Below, piece by piece: positions 5,956 to 6,614 of a stretch of 6,614 nucleotides of DNA (positions are counted from its first letter, which is position 1; each line of letters opens with the position of its first letter). The stretch covers positions 1 to 6,614 of the forward strand of contig JAUHWE010000269.1 of assembly GCA_030424825.1 (NCBI GenBank). Reading direction: 5' to 3'. Below the pieces are notes generated by a model, which saw only the letters and a program-made list of their open reading frames with translations, searched no databases and was not told the origin of the DNA. This DNA comes from Verrucomicrobiia bacterium (GTDB lineage Bacteria; Verrucomicrobiota; Verrucomicrobiia; Opitutales; Opitutaceae). The position numbers and the translations under genes were made by a program.

Positions 5956-6421
5956 CCGGAGCAGTGGACGGCTTCGCTCCCGGAACAATCTCCCGCTGCT
6001 CATTCCGACCTTTCAGCGGATCCCCAAATTCGATTTTCGCATCGTCCAAGCTGAAAAAGTAGTACCGGTTTCCCATCCTGTTGTAGAGTTCATTGAACTG
6101 GATGCTCCCATCATAGAGATATAGAACCCCCTCGACACTGGCCGGACTGCTCTCCGCTGGAAATTTAAAGGACTGCTTTGTTGGAGGATTCTCCAGCAAA
6201 TAGTAAATGCGGCCACTAAGCGCAATTGCGGGAGCATTGAAGGCGTCACGATGGTAAATGCCTTCAAGTCTCGTCTTCTGGCCAATCAGCTTCCCGAGTT
6301 CTGCTTCAGAGGCATACGGAGCGATATCCGCCTGAGCCGGGAGGCCTATCAGACCAATTGAAGTCAATCCTAGAAAAGTAACTAGATTCCGCAAACTCAT
6401 GTTGCTCAGACTATTTAGCAT
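5948..6421 (-). CDS. Hypothetical secreted protein with an OB-fold-like pattern
   Basis: I cannot assign this 157-residue protein to a named family. Residues 1-31 are a Sec signal peptide: LRN, a hydrophobic core (LVTFLGLTSIGLIGL) and a likely cleavage in PAQA/DIA. The mature part has alternating strands: LIGQKTRLEGIYHRD (45-59), PAIALSGRIYYLLE (64-77), ASVEGVLYLYDG (94-105) and NRYYFFSLDDAKIEF (118-132). The order 'G-K-x-R-L-E-G ... V-E-G-V-L ... Y-Y-x-x-x-L-x-D-A' resembles small periplasmic OB-fold-like domains; this is inference. There is no cysteine and no catalytic motif. I chose the ATG at 6421 because GGAGG lies 7 bases upstream. An upstream in-frame TTG at 6481 would bury the signal peptide behind 20 odd residues, and the ATG at 6400 has no binding site. 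The gene follows asd by 62 bases on the same strand with no clear terminator between them. Confidence 0.75.
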   Translation of the reverse strand: MLNSLSNMSLRNLVTFLGLTSIGLIGLPAQADIAPYASEAELGKLIGQKTRLEGIYHRDAFNAPAIALSGRIYYLLENPPTKQSFKFPAESSPASVEGVLYLYDGSIQFNELYNRMGNRYYFFSLDDAKIEFGDPLKGRNEQREIVPGAKPSTAPGL

Positions 6422-6428
6422 TCCAGCA

Positions 6429-6433
6429 CCTCC
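6429..6433 (-). promoter_or_regulatory. Strong ribosome binding site for the secreted OB-like protein
   Basis: GGAGG on the minus strand, 7 bases before the ATG at 6421, is the best Shine-Dalgarno site in the window and fixes the start of this gene. Most other genes here lack such a site. Confidence 0.75.
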
Positions 6434-6483
6434 GCAACTCGATATTTCACCCGAAAACGCGAATGTGGGGGGAATCCGCAAAC

Positions 6484-6614
6484 TTAACGATCACAAAGGC
6501 ATTCAGCAATCTGAATAGCGTTCAATGCCGCTCCTTTCCAGAGCTGGTCTCCAACCACCCAATAGGCCAGCCCGTTTTCAAAGGCGAGGTCCTTCCGAAA
6601 CCGCCCTACTCCAC
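6484..6614 (-). CDS. asd: Aspartate-semialdehyde dehydrogenase, C-terminal end (partial)
   Basis: Only the last 42 codons plus the TAA stop lie in the window; the gene continues beyond position 6614. Reading the minus strand gives [15 protein letters not shown] followed by AYWVVGD and [15 protein letters not shown], the conserved C-terminus of the Asd family (typically VGR-x-R ... ENG-x-x-x-WVV-x-D-N-L-RKGAALNAVQIAE). Asd reduces aspartyl phosphate to aspartate semialdehyde, the branch point to lysine/diaminopimelate, threonine and methionine. The residue before KGAA is Trp rather than the common Arg, and Asp-Asn is Asp-Gln. The rest of the motif is intact, so the protein is probably functional. 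The secreted OB-like protein follows after 62 bases on the same strand. Confidence 0.88.
   Translation of the reverse strand, partial: GVGRFRKDLAFENGLAYWVVGDQLWKGAALNAIQIAECLCDR

Noticed and set aside
6422..6481. Extended N-terminus of the secreted protein from a TTG at 6481
   Set aside because: The extension covers the GGAGG site and would place 20 non-hydrophobic residues ahead of the signal peptide.

Overview
The window holds housekeeping metabolism from a Gram-negative-type bacterium of moderate GC content. Two of the proteins carry classic Sec signal peptides. The set of genes (a fused CobA-HemD enzyme beside hemC, a stand-alone ilvN, and a slightly unusual TrpF) and the scarcity of good Shine-Dalgarno sites make me think of the Verrucomicrobiota, perhaps the Opitutae. 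That placement is an impression from protein character, not something the DNA proves.

Left and centre (positions 36-5507, all read on the minus strand): one tightly packed gene string that looks like a single operon. In transcription order it contains ilvN (regulatory subunit of acetolactate synthase, valine/isoleucine/leucine synthesis), hemC (hydroxymethylbilane synthase), a fused cobA-hemD (uroporphyrinogen-III C-methyltransferase plus uroporphyrinogen-III synthase), a DegT/DnrJ/EryC1-type sugar aminotransferase, trpF (phosphoribosylanthranilate isomerase), and a small exported, highly charged protein of unknown function. hemC and cobA-hemD overlap by 8 bases. The next two junctions have gaps of 2 and 4 bases. 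A plausible sigma-70-like promoter lies upstream of ilvN, and a clear intrinsic terminator follows the last gene. HemC makes hydroxymethylbilane, the HemD half closes it to uroporphyrinogen III, and the CobA half methylates it to precorrin-2 for siroheme or B12. The branched-chain, tryptophan and sugar-amination genes share the transcript without an obvious pathway link.

Middle right (5567-5947): a plus-strand tRNA-Val(UAC) gene with encoded CCA, followed by about 245 bases with no convincing gene. This gap carries a second, degenerate copy of the tRNA 3' end and its flank (26 of 28 bases identical, 181 bases downstream). Several small hairpins and GCGAAG-like words lie between the copies. 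It resembles either the footprint of a small element integrated at the tRNA or the remnant of a duplicated tRNA, and it is the most unusual part of the window.

Right end (5948-6614, minus strand): the last 42 codons of asd (aspartate-semialdehyde dehydrogenase), followed after 62 bases by a small secreted protein with a strong ribosome binding site and an OB-fold-like pattern. I found no clearly novel multi-gene system here. The best leads are the tRNA-adjacent repeat and the mixed operon.
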